Shown here: one piece after another, positions 45,753 to 56,745 of the stretch | How positions within the stretch are numbered: the first letter of the stretch is position 1 | How the letters are laid out: each line of letters begins with the position of its first letter | Assembly: GCA_036172665.1 (NCBI GenBank) | Contig: CM069877.1 | Location: 13,536,501-13,600,500 of the forward strand | DNA from: Prosopocoilus inquinatus | Lineage: Eukaryota; Arthropoda; Insecta; Coleoptera; Lucanidae | Direction of reading: 5' to 3' | DNA: 64,000 nucleotides | Program-made: the position numbers and the translations under genes | The notes under the pieces: generated by a model | The model's input: the letters and a program-made list of their open reading frames with translations, nothing else | What the model was told of the DNA's origin: nothing | Databases searched by the model: none

Positions 45753-48400
45753 TTATTATGCAATATTATCGGCTGAGAACCTCTGTAGTAGCGGCCTACA
45801 ATATCGAAAGTCATGTTAATACCAGCGTCATTTAACAGATGGCGCTTCTTATTTCAAAAATACCGGGTATTCCATATTACCCTGTCTTTTCCATATATGC
45901 CAACTTTACTCTAATTATTTTATGTGTAAAGTCCGCTCCAGGTCCGCTCGCGCGGGCGCGGATCTTAAATATTTTTTAGTCTCCATGCTAGCCTGGAGCT
46001 AGACGAGACCTTTATTTATTCTAATTCTCACGGATTACCCAATAAAGAAGAAACTGAAAGAATGCCACAATGTTTGTGCTGTCATCTGAAGTTGACGCAT
46101 GACAATGCATTTAGAAATGCTCACGGCGGGAAAATTGAATTTGTAACCTCCATTAGATTTGATTTTAATTCAATTCAATTATTAAAAAAGCAACACATCT
46201 GAAATTTATTTTATTAAATAATGTGAGAGAATAATATTCATTATACATAAATAACTTCCCATTTTAAACTTTTTCGTCATTACAGCGTTCCAGCCACCGG
46301 ATCCTTTCGTAAAAACTCCGTGTCTACAATAATCGATCAAAATTAGTGAATAACTTTAATTAAATTGAACAGTGTGTACTTACTTAGGAACATCATAGTT
46401 TGATACACAACAAGATCTCATTTAAAAACACAACCAAATGCGTGTAAATAAATTAGGAAGTAAACAGTACATGTGGTTACAGATTTCTACTTTAGAGTTA
46501 ATGTGTAAACGAGGTGGCCTTTCCATGCGTCAACTACAGATGTTGAAAATCGTTAAGTTTCCACCACGGGGTGCGATCTTCAATGTACACATCCGGTTTA
46601 TAAATTTAGTTTTTACTCCAGTCGCAAGAGGCGCTAAGATCATTTCCTGTAGTTCGTTGCCAAGTGACGCTTGTTTTGAAAATGTCAGAATCGGTGAAAA
46701 TGTTACCCTTAAAAAGTTTTATTTGCGGAATTTCTGTAAAACTTCGGTTTCTAGCGCTAGAAATAGCGCTTTAAACAAATGGACGATTATTCTTTCGAAA
46801 AATGCATTTTTAATACTTTTCTGGAATAATTACAAATGTCAGTGTCAGTCATATCTGTAAGTGCCTCATGTAATTATTTTTTAATACATTTTTTTTTAAA
46901 TAATTTTCTATTTCTTTATTGCGCTTGTTTAGCTATGTTTTTGTGAAAATATACGTACTTTAAACACTTTTACCATGCAAAAGTTTAAAAATAAAATAAA
47001 ATTAAATCGGAAAAATATTAAGTAGTGATCAAGTAGTCATTTATTCCCTTAATTTTGACTCCAGTCGCAAGGCGGTGCTCTAACGCTTTGCTCATTTATT
47101 TTTCAAAGACATTCCGATCTATATACTAATTATATTTCTCTTATCTATGGTTTCCACTCCCGCTAATTCTAACCTTAAGGCTGTTTGCTCGGCCCCAAAA
47201 TCGTTTTTCCCATTTCCTGGGCTTATTTTTCATTAAAATCGTACCAATTTTTCGCGAAAAATTTTTAAATAGATTCTGTTAGGCGGCTAAAGGCTCGTTT
47301 TTCGAGAATTGCCAAAAAGGCCTTAAAAAAAAATTAAAATTAAAAAAATTCGAAAATGTAAGCCTTTAGCCGAAATTTCGCAGTATTCAATAATAATAAA
47401 CCGTTTAGTTTTATTTTTTATTTTTAAAAATAAGGTCAGGAAATGGGAAACAAATTTAAAATTTTCGGAATGAAATCGCTGAAATCAAATGTGGTATGTG
47501 ATACACGCTAGCTCCGCCTTCGGGCCTAGTGCAAGAGGGGCGAATTCGCACATTCATTCTCCCGATTTAGTGACAGATGAAGAGTATGAGTGAGAGCGAA
47601 TGCGTTTCAGTGCGTGTATGAGTGAAACACAGAATACACGCACCGTAAACACACGAACGCTACCGAGCGCTGCCAGAAAATAATTCTACAAAGATTTCTC
47701 TTTTCAGAGTCGTGCTTTTTGGTAAATTTTTTTACGGTACATTGAAAGAAACATTTTTGTCATAATAAACTTCTGCAAATCTGGTAGTCATGCACTTAAT
47801 TAGTTTTAAAAAGGGGATGTTCAATATTTTGCTCAATATTTTGTTATTTATTTGTGTACACATTTACCTTGACATCATTAAAAATGCCTGTTAATGCATG
47901 TAATTAATATTATGTGATAACACAGGAATAAACAATAAGTAAAATGGGTCGGTGATGTAACATTTTGAATATCAAGTTCACCCAAATAGTGAAACGGAAC
48001 TGCGTCAAATAATTTTTGTTTCTACACAACTAATTGAATAAAATATAAATATTTGATGAATACGAGGATTCAGATCTCATCAACTGTAACCTAATCTACA
48101 ACCACGGTTTCAAATTTGTAAGTGCATCTGCATTATACGATATTTTTAAACATTCGTCAAGCATCTCAAAAAAAAAATTAAAAGCTTGTTTTTGATCCTG
48201 TTAATATTAACGTTCTGGTGATAATAGTGCGGCCATTTTGAATCATATTGTACTACACACTAAAAGAATCTGGAACACGTAATACGTTCTGTTGTAAATA
48301 CGAGGAGTTAATTATTGTTGCTATCATGTATTCGTCCGTTTGTTTATTTCCGTGTTTTTTAAGTTTCTCTAGAAACAAGTTTAAAGTTGCATTCAAACTA

Positions 48401-48525
48401 ATAGCGTTTTCCACTGGCTGCACTAGTGCGCACTGAGTGTATTTCCAACTCGTTTCAGCTTTATGTAATAAAACGAGATGGAGATACACTCAGTGCATAC
48501 CGGTGCAGCCAGCAGAAAACGCTAT
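48401..48525. mobile_element. fold-back MITE
   Basis: Ends ATAGCGTTTTCCACTGGCTG and CAGCCAGCAGAAAACGCTAT pair, with CACTGAGTGTAT / ATACACTCAGTG inside. Same outer motif as 35932-36061. Confidence 0.65.
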
Positions 48526-49079
48526 AATAAAATAACTCAAATATGTATGCACAACAATTGTCTCAATTTTTTTTTAGTTGACATAGTACAGTTAGATATT
48601 ATATGGCATTATATAATATGGAATCTTGCAGAGCAGATTTCAAATACAGATCTATTTCAGAATTGTCACCAGATTATCAGAAAGAGGTTTCAACTGTCCA
48701 GATCGATCAGGATCGTTATTTTAATTTTCTTTTAAAGCCAGTATAGGCAGCATATGTTCTAAATGAAAATATTTTAACTTCGGCTTCATTTTATGCCAAA
48801 AATTGTCATCTTTTTTAATCTGAAAAAGAAAACGTATTACAGGTGTGTTGTAAATGTAAATTGCTTGTTATTTTTTCTAAAATCGTCTATAATTTCTATT
48901 TTATACACTAGTCTTCAAAACCAAATCGGTTTTACTTATTTTATTGTCAAAATTATAGCTTTCGTGTGCTTAAAAGTTGAAACTATTACAAAAATAATCT
49001 TATAAGATTTCAGAAAAAAATAATGTATTATGATGAATTCAGAACTTTCTTGATGTTTATGTAAATAACATTACTTGTT

Positions 49080-49690
49080 CACATATCATTCCCAAAGGTG
49101 TCCATACAACGAATACAACTATTCGTTAAAGCCAACTGCCCTTGAATCCGATAATAGTAGATATGTGTTTTCTTCAGTTTCACAGTATTGCCATCCAAAA
49201 AGAAATAGGGCATAACTTTCATCTTTGCTGCTTCCTGAGGCGTTATTTTGAACTTCGCTAACTTATAGAGACACTTGATCTCAATTATAGCATCCTCACC
49301 AACTAGTCCATCAGGACTAGCTCCAAGATTTCTTTAGATATAAATAATCCGCCGTTCAACTTTATGTCCAAATTCCTGTGAAAATTGTTTTCTCGCAATT
49401 TCTTCATGGTTACGGCACCAATTTGTAACTATACTTTCGAAAAATTAGAGGAAATTAATTTTTACGCCAATTTTTTGGTATCAGTTGTTTGACGTCTTTT
49501 ACAGACAATACCAAATTTCGTTACTGTTAGTCTTCGCTCTTTATGCCATTTCACTTTGGTGTTTTGGCCAACAGTGTTTCCCTCTAACGATTCTAACTCT
49601 ACCTGGGTCCTGCTCAAGTAGTTCATTAAAGATGATTTATTTTCTTCTAAGTTTTTAAGAGGGATCACCTCTTCTATTAGTCCGTAGTCA
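49080..49690 (-). pseudogene. decayed YqaJ-type exonuclease gene
   Basis: Reading the minus strand gives a broken protein. First a block with KWHKERRLTVTKFGIVCKRR (49668-49462, ended by a stop). Then TNWCRNHEEIARKQFSQEFG (about 49440-49340), an in-frame TAA at 49336-49334, then LGASPDGLVGEDAIIEIKC and IQGQLALTNSCIRCMDTFGN down to about 49085. The order ASPDG...EIKC...QGQ is the nuclease signature of YqaJ/lambda-exonuclease-like proteins, which are common in multicopy insect genes of mobile or viral origin. With at least two stops and no intact start it is not functional. Confidence 0.75.
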
Positions 49691-49774
49691 CCCTCAGCTT
49701 CGGCTGCCTGTTTTCTTTTCTACCTTGCCCAAGAAATAGTCGTGCTCTGCATTTTCGGTAAAAACGTCTCCTAC

Positions 49775-51560
49775 GCAACTTTGACGTATACAGTGTACCC
49801 GGATAGAAAGATGATTAAATTAGCAAAAGGTGCAGGTTCGAGAGCTTATTAAGAATCCATTTTCAAATATTACTTGTCATGGCCAACTTGATTATATTGA
49901 GATGCGGTTTGAACTAGTTTGCACGATAATTTAAGTACTTTTATGGGCACTTAATAAAACTAATCCCATTTTTACAAATTTTCAATAATCTAACCTAACC
50001 TTAAAATTTTAAATTGGTGATTTTGTTGGCCCTATTAAGAGAGACTTTTTTTCTAAATGCAATGATGTATCACATGATATGGAAACTTCTTCAAAATTTT
50101 GGGAAACAGAACTTATTCTTTTTATGAATAGAAATCGCTAGTGCCATGATCACAAAACTTTGTTATCGAGACTGTTGCAAGCTAACCGGGCCCTTGTTAA
50201 CGTTGGTAATAAACGGGCGTTTACATTACATACATATTTGTATTATACATGTGTCCTACATATTGTTTGACAAGTCTGGAATGAATCTGAAATTTGTCTC
50301 ATACTACTATTACATTTTTCATGTATTTGACATGTATCCGACATGTTTTACCAGACAGATTTGTATTCCAAATTAATGGAAAACACAGCGATCGCAGACC
50401 ATACAAAGGTACTTTACGCACGTGCAGAATAGTTAGCTGTTTTAAACTATTAAGCGATCTGATGGTTTGTGACGATGGAGTGATCCAAAAAGAGCATAGT
50501 AATATTATGCTGCCGCGGGCAAAAACAAGAATTGATTGTTATCTTTCACGAGCGATACTTTTTCTTATTATTAAATACTAGATATGTAGCGAACAGGTCA
50601 CATAGTGTAAACGATGTCCTGTGCTAGTATTTGTCGAAGACTTGTGCTAAAGATTCATCAGGATTTGTATGCGACAAGTCGACAGTTTTGTAAAGATTTG
50701 TTTTTGAATTTATTGAAGACATGTATGTAATATAAGCACTCCTTAAGGATTGCAGAACTTTAAATAGGTCTCGATTCACTTGATTGCGACTATACGTATA
50801 CCAAGTGCTACAAGAACGTAGAACTTACTCGTGAAATATACGAAGCTCAGTATCCAGAAAAGGCTACACAGATGAAGCTGCAGTGCCACTGATCGTTCGT
50901 GGACAATCGTGTACAAGCGATTAAAATTTTAGACCAATGAATTTCTTATCTTTTTGGCACATCATACCCCTAGCTGATGTGATATTGGTTTAAAATTTTA
51001 ATGGCTCGCTCACCATTGGCTGCAATCGATCAGTGCCACTGCAGAATAACTTGATAAACAAAAAGCAAAATTTCTGTGATCATGGCACTAGCGATTTCTG
51101 TTCGTAAAAAGAATAAGTTCGGTTTTTCAAAATTTTGAAGAAGTCTCCATATCGTGTACTACATCATTGCATTCAGAAATAAATTTTCTCTTATAAAGGT
51201 CAAGAAAATTAGGGAGTACCAATTTAAAATTTTAAGGTTAGGTTAGATTATTGAAAATTTGCAAAAATGAGATTAGTTTTATTAAGTGCCCATAAAAGTA
51301 ATTAAATTATCATGCAAACTAGTTCAAACCGCATCTCAATATCTTAAATAACAAAAAAGTTACGGCAAATAAAAGAAATGAGGAGATATTGGTTTTAGTA
51401 AAATTTTAACCAAGTTGGCCATGACAAGTAAGTTTGAAAATGGATTCTTAATGAGCTCTCGAACCTGCATCTTTTTGCTACTTTAATCATCTCTCTATCT
51501 CTTCAAAGACAGAAGTTACCCATGCTGTCCCTACGTATCCGGGCACACTGTATACTTTGG
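49775..51560. repeat. long inverted repeat, ~380-bp arms
   Basis: The left arm (about 49775-50160) and right arm (about 51070-51560) are reverse complements with scattered changes. Shared blocks include GAAATCGCTAGTGCCATGAT, AAGTGCCCATAAAAGTA, CATTTTCAAA and TATCCGGG(T/C)ACACTGTATAC. The loop of about 900 bp has a second inverted pair around GCAGTGCCACTGATCG (50885 and 51030). It may be a fold-back transposon, perhaps the one that carried the adjacent YqaJ remnant. Confidence 0.6.
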
Positions 51561-52698
51561 TATATTTGCCTGGACTTTTCCCGATCATTCTCTTATAAAT
51601 GCGGTGGTGATATTGCTCACTGAAATTTTAAGAAAGGCTCGCAGCGTTGCATTTCACTTCGTAGCTATTTTTCAAAGAGAAGTTAACTCTTTTTCCACCA
51701 ACAAATTTTGAAACAATTGAAATGTACGTCTCCGCTGCATTAATGTTCATATTTAAAAGTAAACTGTGCATTATGCGTCAAATGATTGCAGCAAGCAATA
51801 ATATCATGAAGTCATCCACATTCTACTAAGTCTGGAACTAAATTAATCTCATTATCTTTGAACCCGGTGCAAAAATAAACGTCACAATCAGAATGATCGC
51901 CGATTACGTGCTTAGGGCAATGAATTATCCTCCTTTTTTAACGCATTAACTTGCTCTATGAGCGTCGGTACATTAGAGCAGTATTAATTCCTATTCCAAT
52001 AATCATAAGCACAATTATTCTGTATAATGTATATTTTTTCTTTACGTCCACTTTAAACCGCAATACTTCATTGTGCCTAATTTTAGTGCAGGATCTAGTC
52101 TAGTGTAGTCCAGATAAAAAAGCAACCCACGTAAAATTAAAAAAAAAAAAACAATTTTATAGGGGTAATAATAACGGTAATGAAACAACAAAATGACGTT
52201 ATTGATTTACAGAGGAACATGCTATGCGTTTTTTTTGTGTCGTTTCAATTCTGATAAACTTTCACTTTCCGACAGACGTAGTTTTATTTTCCGAGTTTTA
52301 CATAGTTTCTGTGTTAGATCAGGTCGCCGTTTTTATTTACATCACTTTTACATAAAAAAATTTACTCATCTGAGTGTGCGCTCGACCTTAGAATTTGCAG
52401 GAGGCCGCGGGCGGTAGCCATGTGAATGAGGCCTTATCGGAATATTCTCTTGTGGGTGTGTCAAACTGACACGTAAACCAATCAAAAATAAAGATCAGTG
52501 ACAGCAGAGTCATAAATTACAAGGAAAATGTTTAGGTGGTAATTCTGTTCTCTGTTCTTTTCGTTTGTGTGTAAAAATGCAGGAACACATGTTGAACGTA
52601 TGTTTCTTCTAAATATATGCGAAAAATAGTGATACGCCCATTTGAAATCGAGTTCAGCTGTAAGCGAGCATACAGCCTTAATTATTTTTGATATCAAC
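51561..52698. other. intergenic, no gene recognised
   Basis: AT-rich non-coding DNA between the inverted repeat and the hAT-type MITE. No feature supported. Confidence 0.3.
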
Positions 52699-53049
52699 TA
52701 GAGATGGGATTCCACCCGGTGCAATCGTTTGCATCGGTGGAATCACGGAATGGATCCACAATGCACCCGGTACATTGGATGCTTTGTCTGGTTGCCTACA
52801 TTTACATAAGATATAAAAAATGCTTCAAAATGACACCAAATACCCGATACTTTGTACGGACTATCACTAGACAATTATTTTGTAACGTTAATTTCAAAAA
52901 CTTACTCATTTTGTTCAGATTTTAGGCTACAAAGCTTCCGGTGAAACTTAACAGTTTACTATTCAGCTATTCACCATACACTATGAAACATTAAACCTGT
53001 AAACCACCTAAATAGTGAGAAAACCCCTCGACCACATTAATTCACTGAA

Positions 53050-53092
53050 AGCGAATACGTATTTCGGTAACGAAGTTACCATCTTCAGCGCT
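53050..53092 (-). ncRNA. hammerhead ribozyme motif in Penelope-like copy 1
   Basis: Exact complement of the motif at 56497-56539; see that entry for the fold. It lies about 115 bp downstream of the copy 1 stop codon. Confidence 0.68.
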
Positions 53093-53208
53093 AAACTGAT
53101 ATTAAACTTTAAAACAACAAATAAACTAAACTAGACTAGCCGCACTCCCCCCCTCACTTTCTTTGTACCGTATTATGCATGCAAAGCAAACCGGGATTCT
53201 TCGAAAAT

Positions 53209-54891
53209 CTAAAGGTCGAAGAGGCAAGAAGCGGTCGGCCCGGACTTCTCAAAATTCATTAATCTATTCCTATTTTTGTGAATCTCCAAGCTTTCGAAAG
53301 AATCTAGGTTTGTTTTGTTATTAATTTGTTTGATTAAATCTATTTTATTTACCGAATGATTGTTTTCAAGCATGTGTAAGGCAACACTGGATTTATCAAA
53401 GCGTTTGTATTTTAAATGAGCCAAGTGTTCTTTGAATCTAATTTTTAAGGATCTTTTTGTTTGCCCTACATAAATTTGATCACAATTTTTACAACTAATT
53501 TTATATATACCTGATTTATCCTCCGAATCTACTTTATCTTTTAGATTTCCCAGCAACGATTTTAAGCTGTTATTGTTGGTGTAAACTATTCTTAAACCTA
53601 ATTTTTTAAAAATTGTATTCAACCCTTTAGTATATTGAGGATAAAACGGCATTTTTACAATTTTCTTATAATCTACCTCACCTATTTTGTCAGATTTTAG
53701 TGTGGTTATTTTATTAATCTCTAATTTTTGTTTTTGTTTTCTAATAATGTTATAGATTACATCGGGTTGGTAACCATTGTACGTGGCGATTTTAATAATT
53801 TCTTGAAGTTCTTTACTATAATTAACAGTTGATAAAGGGAATGTCAGCATCCTATGCACTAAGAAATTTAAGGCCGCTAATTTATATTGTTTGCAATGAT
53901 TTGAATCCGCGGGAATGAATCTATTAACATTAGTAGATTTCCTATAAACGTTAAATTCTAATTTATTACTATTTCTAGTTACTAATGTGTCTAAAAAGGG
54001 TAGTTTATTGTTAGTTTCAATTTCATAGGTAAATTTGATGGTGGTGAATTTAGAGTTTAAACTTTTAAGGAATTCCTCTATTGAACATTTACTTTGGTCA
54101 AAAACACAAAATATATCATCGACGTATCTCACCCAGATTTTAGGGAAATAATCTAAAGAGGCTTTAAGTTCCGTTTCAAATTTACCCATAAACAGATTTG
54201 CCATAAACGGTGACAAGCTATTTCCCATGGCTGCCCCTTCCAATTGTTGGTAAAACTCGTTGTTAAATTTAAAGAAATTTTGATTCATGCATAAACTAGT
54301 GAGTTTTATTAATTCATCCACTTCCTCCTTATCGAAGCTATTCTTTGATAAAAGTTCTTTCAGGTAATCTAAGGTGGTTTTTACAGGTATACTAGGAAAT
54401 AACGAAGTGACATCGAAGGATACTAAAATTTCGTTTGGTTTTATTTCTAGATTTTTTAATTTTTCAATAAATTCTAATGAATTTTTAACAGAAAAATCGG
54501 GTAATTTAACTGGAAGGTTATTAAATTTATCACTTAACCACCTCGATAATGAAGAAGTCGGTGAATTTATACAGGATACAATGGGTCTCATGCTGTTACC
54601 TGGTTTGTGTATTTTTGGTAAACAATACAATCTAGGGATTATTGGGTTAGATGTTGTTAATTTGTAACGTAAAGCGTTCGTAATCGCTTTACTGCAGTCT
54701 AACATGGTTTTTTTGGTCTCCGTAATCATTTTAGGTAAAGGATCTTTTTTAACTTTCTGGTATTGACCTTGATTAAGCATGCCATTTACTCTGTCGAAAT
54801 AATCTTCTTTATCTAAAATGACCACAGTATTGCCTTTGTCCGCCTTGAGATAAAAACAATCTTTTTCTCTAAGTGTTTTAATGATTTTCAA
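53209..54891 (-). CDS. Penelope-like reverse transcriptase with GIY-YIG endonuclease, N-truncated (copy 1)
   Basis: An open frame of about 560 residues without stops. It begins inside the element at KIIKTLREKDCFYLKADKGN, so the N-terminal part of a usual 700-850-residue protein is missing, and the first Met is incidental. RT blocks seen: ADKGNTVVILDKEDY, YCLPKIHKPG, SFDVTSLFPSIP, GAAMGNSLSPFMANLFM and the catalytic YVDDIF. After a linker, a GIY-YIG nuclease starts GIYKISCKNCDQIYVGQTKR and has RFKEHLAHL and a late LESLEIHKNRN. This RT plus GIY-YIG order defines Penelope-like elements. The product would copy its RNA from a nicked chromosomal end. Intact catalytic motifs suggest recent activity of the parent element. 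Confidence 0.93.
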   Translation of the reverse strand: MKIIKTLREKDCFYLKADKGNTVVILDKEDYFDRVNGMLNQGQYQKVKKDPLPKMITETKKTMLDCSKAITNALRYKLTTSNPIIPRLYCLPKIHKPGNSMRPIVSCINSPTSSLSRWLSDKFNNLPVKLPDFSVKNSLEFIEKLKNLEIKPNEILVSFDVTSLFPSIPVKTTLDYLKELLSKNSFDKEEVDELIKLTSLCMNQNFFKFNNEFYQQLEGAAMGNSLSPFMANLFMGKFETELKASLDYFPKIWVRYVDDIFCVFDQSKCSIEEFLKSLNSKFTTIKFTYEIETNNKLPFLDTLVTRNSNKLEFNVYRKSTNVNRFIPADSNHCKQYKLAALNFLVHRMLTFPLSTVNYSKELQEIIKIATYNGYQPDVIYNIIRKQKQKLEINKITTLKSDKIGEVDYKKIVKMPFYPQYTKGLNTIFKKLGLRIVYTNNNSLKSLLGNLKDKVDSEDKSGIYKISCKNCDQIYVGQTKRSLKIRFKEHLAHLKYKRFDKSSVALHMLENNHSVNKIDLIKQINNKTNLDSFESLEIHKNRNRLMNFEKSGPTASCLFDL

Positions 54892-54936
54892 ATTTTTAAG
54901 ATAAAAATTTGAAAATCATTAAAACACTTACAACAT
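54878..54936. repeat. palindromic junction of the two Penelope-like copies
   Basis: Perfect 26-bp arms, AAGTGTTTTAATGATTTTCA continuing to AAATTT and its complement, with a spacer of about 7 bp (around TAAGATA). This marks the fusion point of the inverted copies. Confidence 0.8.
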
Positions 54937-56380
54937 TTTTAAGATAAAAATTCCTAGATTGTATTGTTTACCAAAAATACACAAACCAGGTAACAGCATG
55001 AGACCCATTGTATCCTGTATAAATTCACCGACTTCTTCATTATCGAGGTGGTTAAGTGATAAATTTAATAACCTTCCAGTTAAATTACCCGATTTTTCTG
55101 TTAAAAATTCATTAGAATTTATTGAAAAATTAAAAAATCTAGAAATAAAACCAAACGAAATTTTAGTATCCTTCGATGTCACTTCGTTATTTCCTAGTAT
55201 ACCTGTAAAAACCACCTTAGATTACCTGAAAGAACTTTTATCAAAGAATAGCTTCGATAAGGAGGAAGTGGATGAATTAATAAAACTCACTAGTTTATGC
55301 ATGAATCAAAATTTCTTTAAATTTAACAACGAGTTTTACCAACAATTGGAAGGGGCAGCCATGGGAAATAGCTTGTCACCGTTTATGGCAAATCTGTTTA
55401 TGGGTAAATTTGAAACGGAACTTAAAGCCTCTTTAGATTATTTCCCTAAAATCTGGGTGAGATACGTCGATGATATATTTTGTGTTTTTGACCAAAGTAA
55501 ATGTTCAATAGAGGAATTCCTTAAAAGTTTAAACTCTAAATTCACCACCATCAAATTTACCTATGAAATTGAAACTAACAATAAACTACCCTTTTTAGAC
55601 ACATTAGTAACTAGAAATAGTAATAAATTAGAATTTAACGTTTATAGGAAATCTACTAATGTTAATAGATTCATTCCCGCGGATTCAAATCATTGCAAAC
55701 AATATAAATTAGCGGCCTTAAATTTCTTAGTGCATAGGATGCTGACATTCCCTTTATCAACTGTTAATTATAGTAAAGAACTTCAAGAAATTATTAAAAT
55801 CGCCACGTACAATGGTTACCAACCCGATGTAATCTATAACATTATTAGAAAACAAAAACAAAAATTAGAGATTAATAAAATAACCACACTAAAATCTGAC
55901 AAAATAGGTGAGGTAGATTATAAGAAAATTGTAAAAATGCCGTTTTATCCTCAATATACTAAAGGGTTGAATACAATTTTTAAAAAATTAGGTTTAAGAA
56001 TAGTTTACACCAACAATAACAGCTTAAAATCGTTGCTGGGAAATCTAAAAGATAAAGTAGATTCGGAGGATAAATCAGGTATATATAAAATTAGTTGTAA
56101 AAATTGTGATCAAATTTATGTAGGGCAAACAAAAAGATCCTTAAAAATTAGATTCAAAGAACACTTGGCTCATTTAAAATACAAACGCTTTGATAAATCC
56201 AGTGTTGCCTTACACATGCTTGAAAACAATCATTCGGTAAATAAAATAGATTTAATCAAACAAATTAATAACAAAACAAACCTAGATTCTTTCGAAAGCT
56301 TGGAGATTCACAAAAATAGGAATAGATTAATGAATTTTGAGAAGTCCGGGCCGACCGCTTCTTGCCTCTTCGACCTTTAG
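54909..56380 (+). CDS. Penelope-like RT/GIY-YIG ORF, internally deleted (copy 2)
   Basis: From YCLPKIHKPGN (about 54960) to the stop at 56380 it encodes the same residues as copy 1, as far as I can compare by eye (about 470 residues). Upstream it repeats only the first ~26 bp of copy 1, then jumps over roughly 280 bp to the YCLPKIH block, with about 20 bp of filler resembling the junction sequence. RT motif YVDDIF and the whole GIY-YIG domain are present, but the missing N-terminal RT block makes it defective. Confidence 0.9.
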
Positions 56381-56496
56381 ATTTTCGAAGAATCCCGGTT
56401 TGCTTTGCATGCATAATACGGTACAAAGAAAGTGAGGGGGGGAGTGCGGCTAGTCTAGTTTAGTTTATTTGTTGTTTTAAAGTTTAATATCAGTTT

Positions 56497-56539
56497 AGCG
56501 CTGAAGATGGTAACTTCGTTACCGAAATACGTATTCGCT
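56497..56539 (+). ncRNA. hammerhead ribozyme motif in Penelope-like copy 2
   Basis: In order: stem I strand AGCG, core CTGAAGA (fits CUGANGA), stem II GGTAAC-TTC-GTTACC, core GAAA, stem III TAC/GTA extended by an A-U pair, cleavage dinucleotide TT, then CGCT closing stem I. One unpaired T separates the first core from stem II, which may lower activity. Hammerheads are known from Penelope-like elements, where they lie in the terminal repeats as here. Confidence 0.7.
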
Positions 56540-56745
56540 TTCAGTGAATTAATGTGGTCGAGGGGTTTTCTCACTATTTATTTGGATTACAGCCACAGGT
56601 TTTGTGTTGCTTTGTGATTACTGTAAACCACCTGCAAACAATTAAATAGCATCAAGAAAAGATTATTTCTCGTTCGATTTGCGCGGGAAATTTAAATTTT
56701 TGAATGCACCCGGTACATTCATGTATGCACATCTATCATGCACCT

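Larger units (their letters stand above)
45239..49069. other. intergenic region, no gene recognised
   Basis: AGGF1 promoter side, then about 3.8 kb of AT-rich DNA. It contains a small hairpin at 45677-45752, a repeated ACTCCAGTCGCAAG motif at 46616 and 47060, and the MITE at 48401-48525. Short ORFs are not conserved as far as I can tell. Confidence 0.4.
53010..56620. mobile_element. Penelope-like element: head-to-head inverted pair with 13-bp target duplication
   Basis: Two 5'-truncated copies of one retroelement face outwards: copy 1 on the minus strand (53010 to about 54908) and copy 2 on the plus strand (about 54909 to 56620). The 13-mer CTGTAAACCACCT flanks both sides (52997-53009 and 56621-56633). 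Copy 2 extends 40 bp beyond the inverted-repeat symmetry at its 3' end. Coding and 3' regions appear identical between copies. Penelope-like elements often insert as such inverted or partial tandem arrangements with variable target duplications. Confidence 0.88.
52699..56745. mobile_element. hAT-type MITE copy 2, split by a Penelope-like insertion
   Basis: TAGAGATGGGATTCCACCCG at 52699 and the following 300 bp match the MITE at 32525. The match stops at 53009, resumes at 56621 with CTGTAAACCACCTGCAAACA and continues to about 56730, where the right terminus is lost. Confidence 0.7.

Noticed and set aside
46438..46860. 140-residue plus-strand ORF
   Set aside because: No recognised domain, composition or splice context; likely chance.
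49815..49850. GGTGCAGGTTCGAGAGC resembling a tRNA B box
   Set aside because: No A box or cloverleaf around it; it belongs to the long inverted repeat.
54374..54667. 97-residue ORF opposite the Penelope-like gene, repeated at 54928-55215
   Set aside because: Antisense shadow of the RT coding region.
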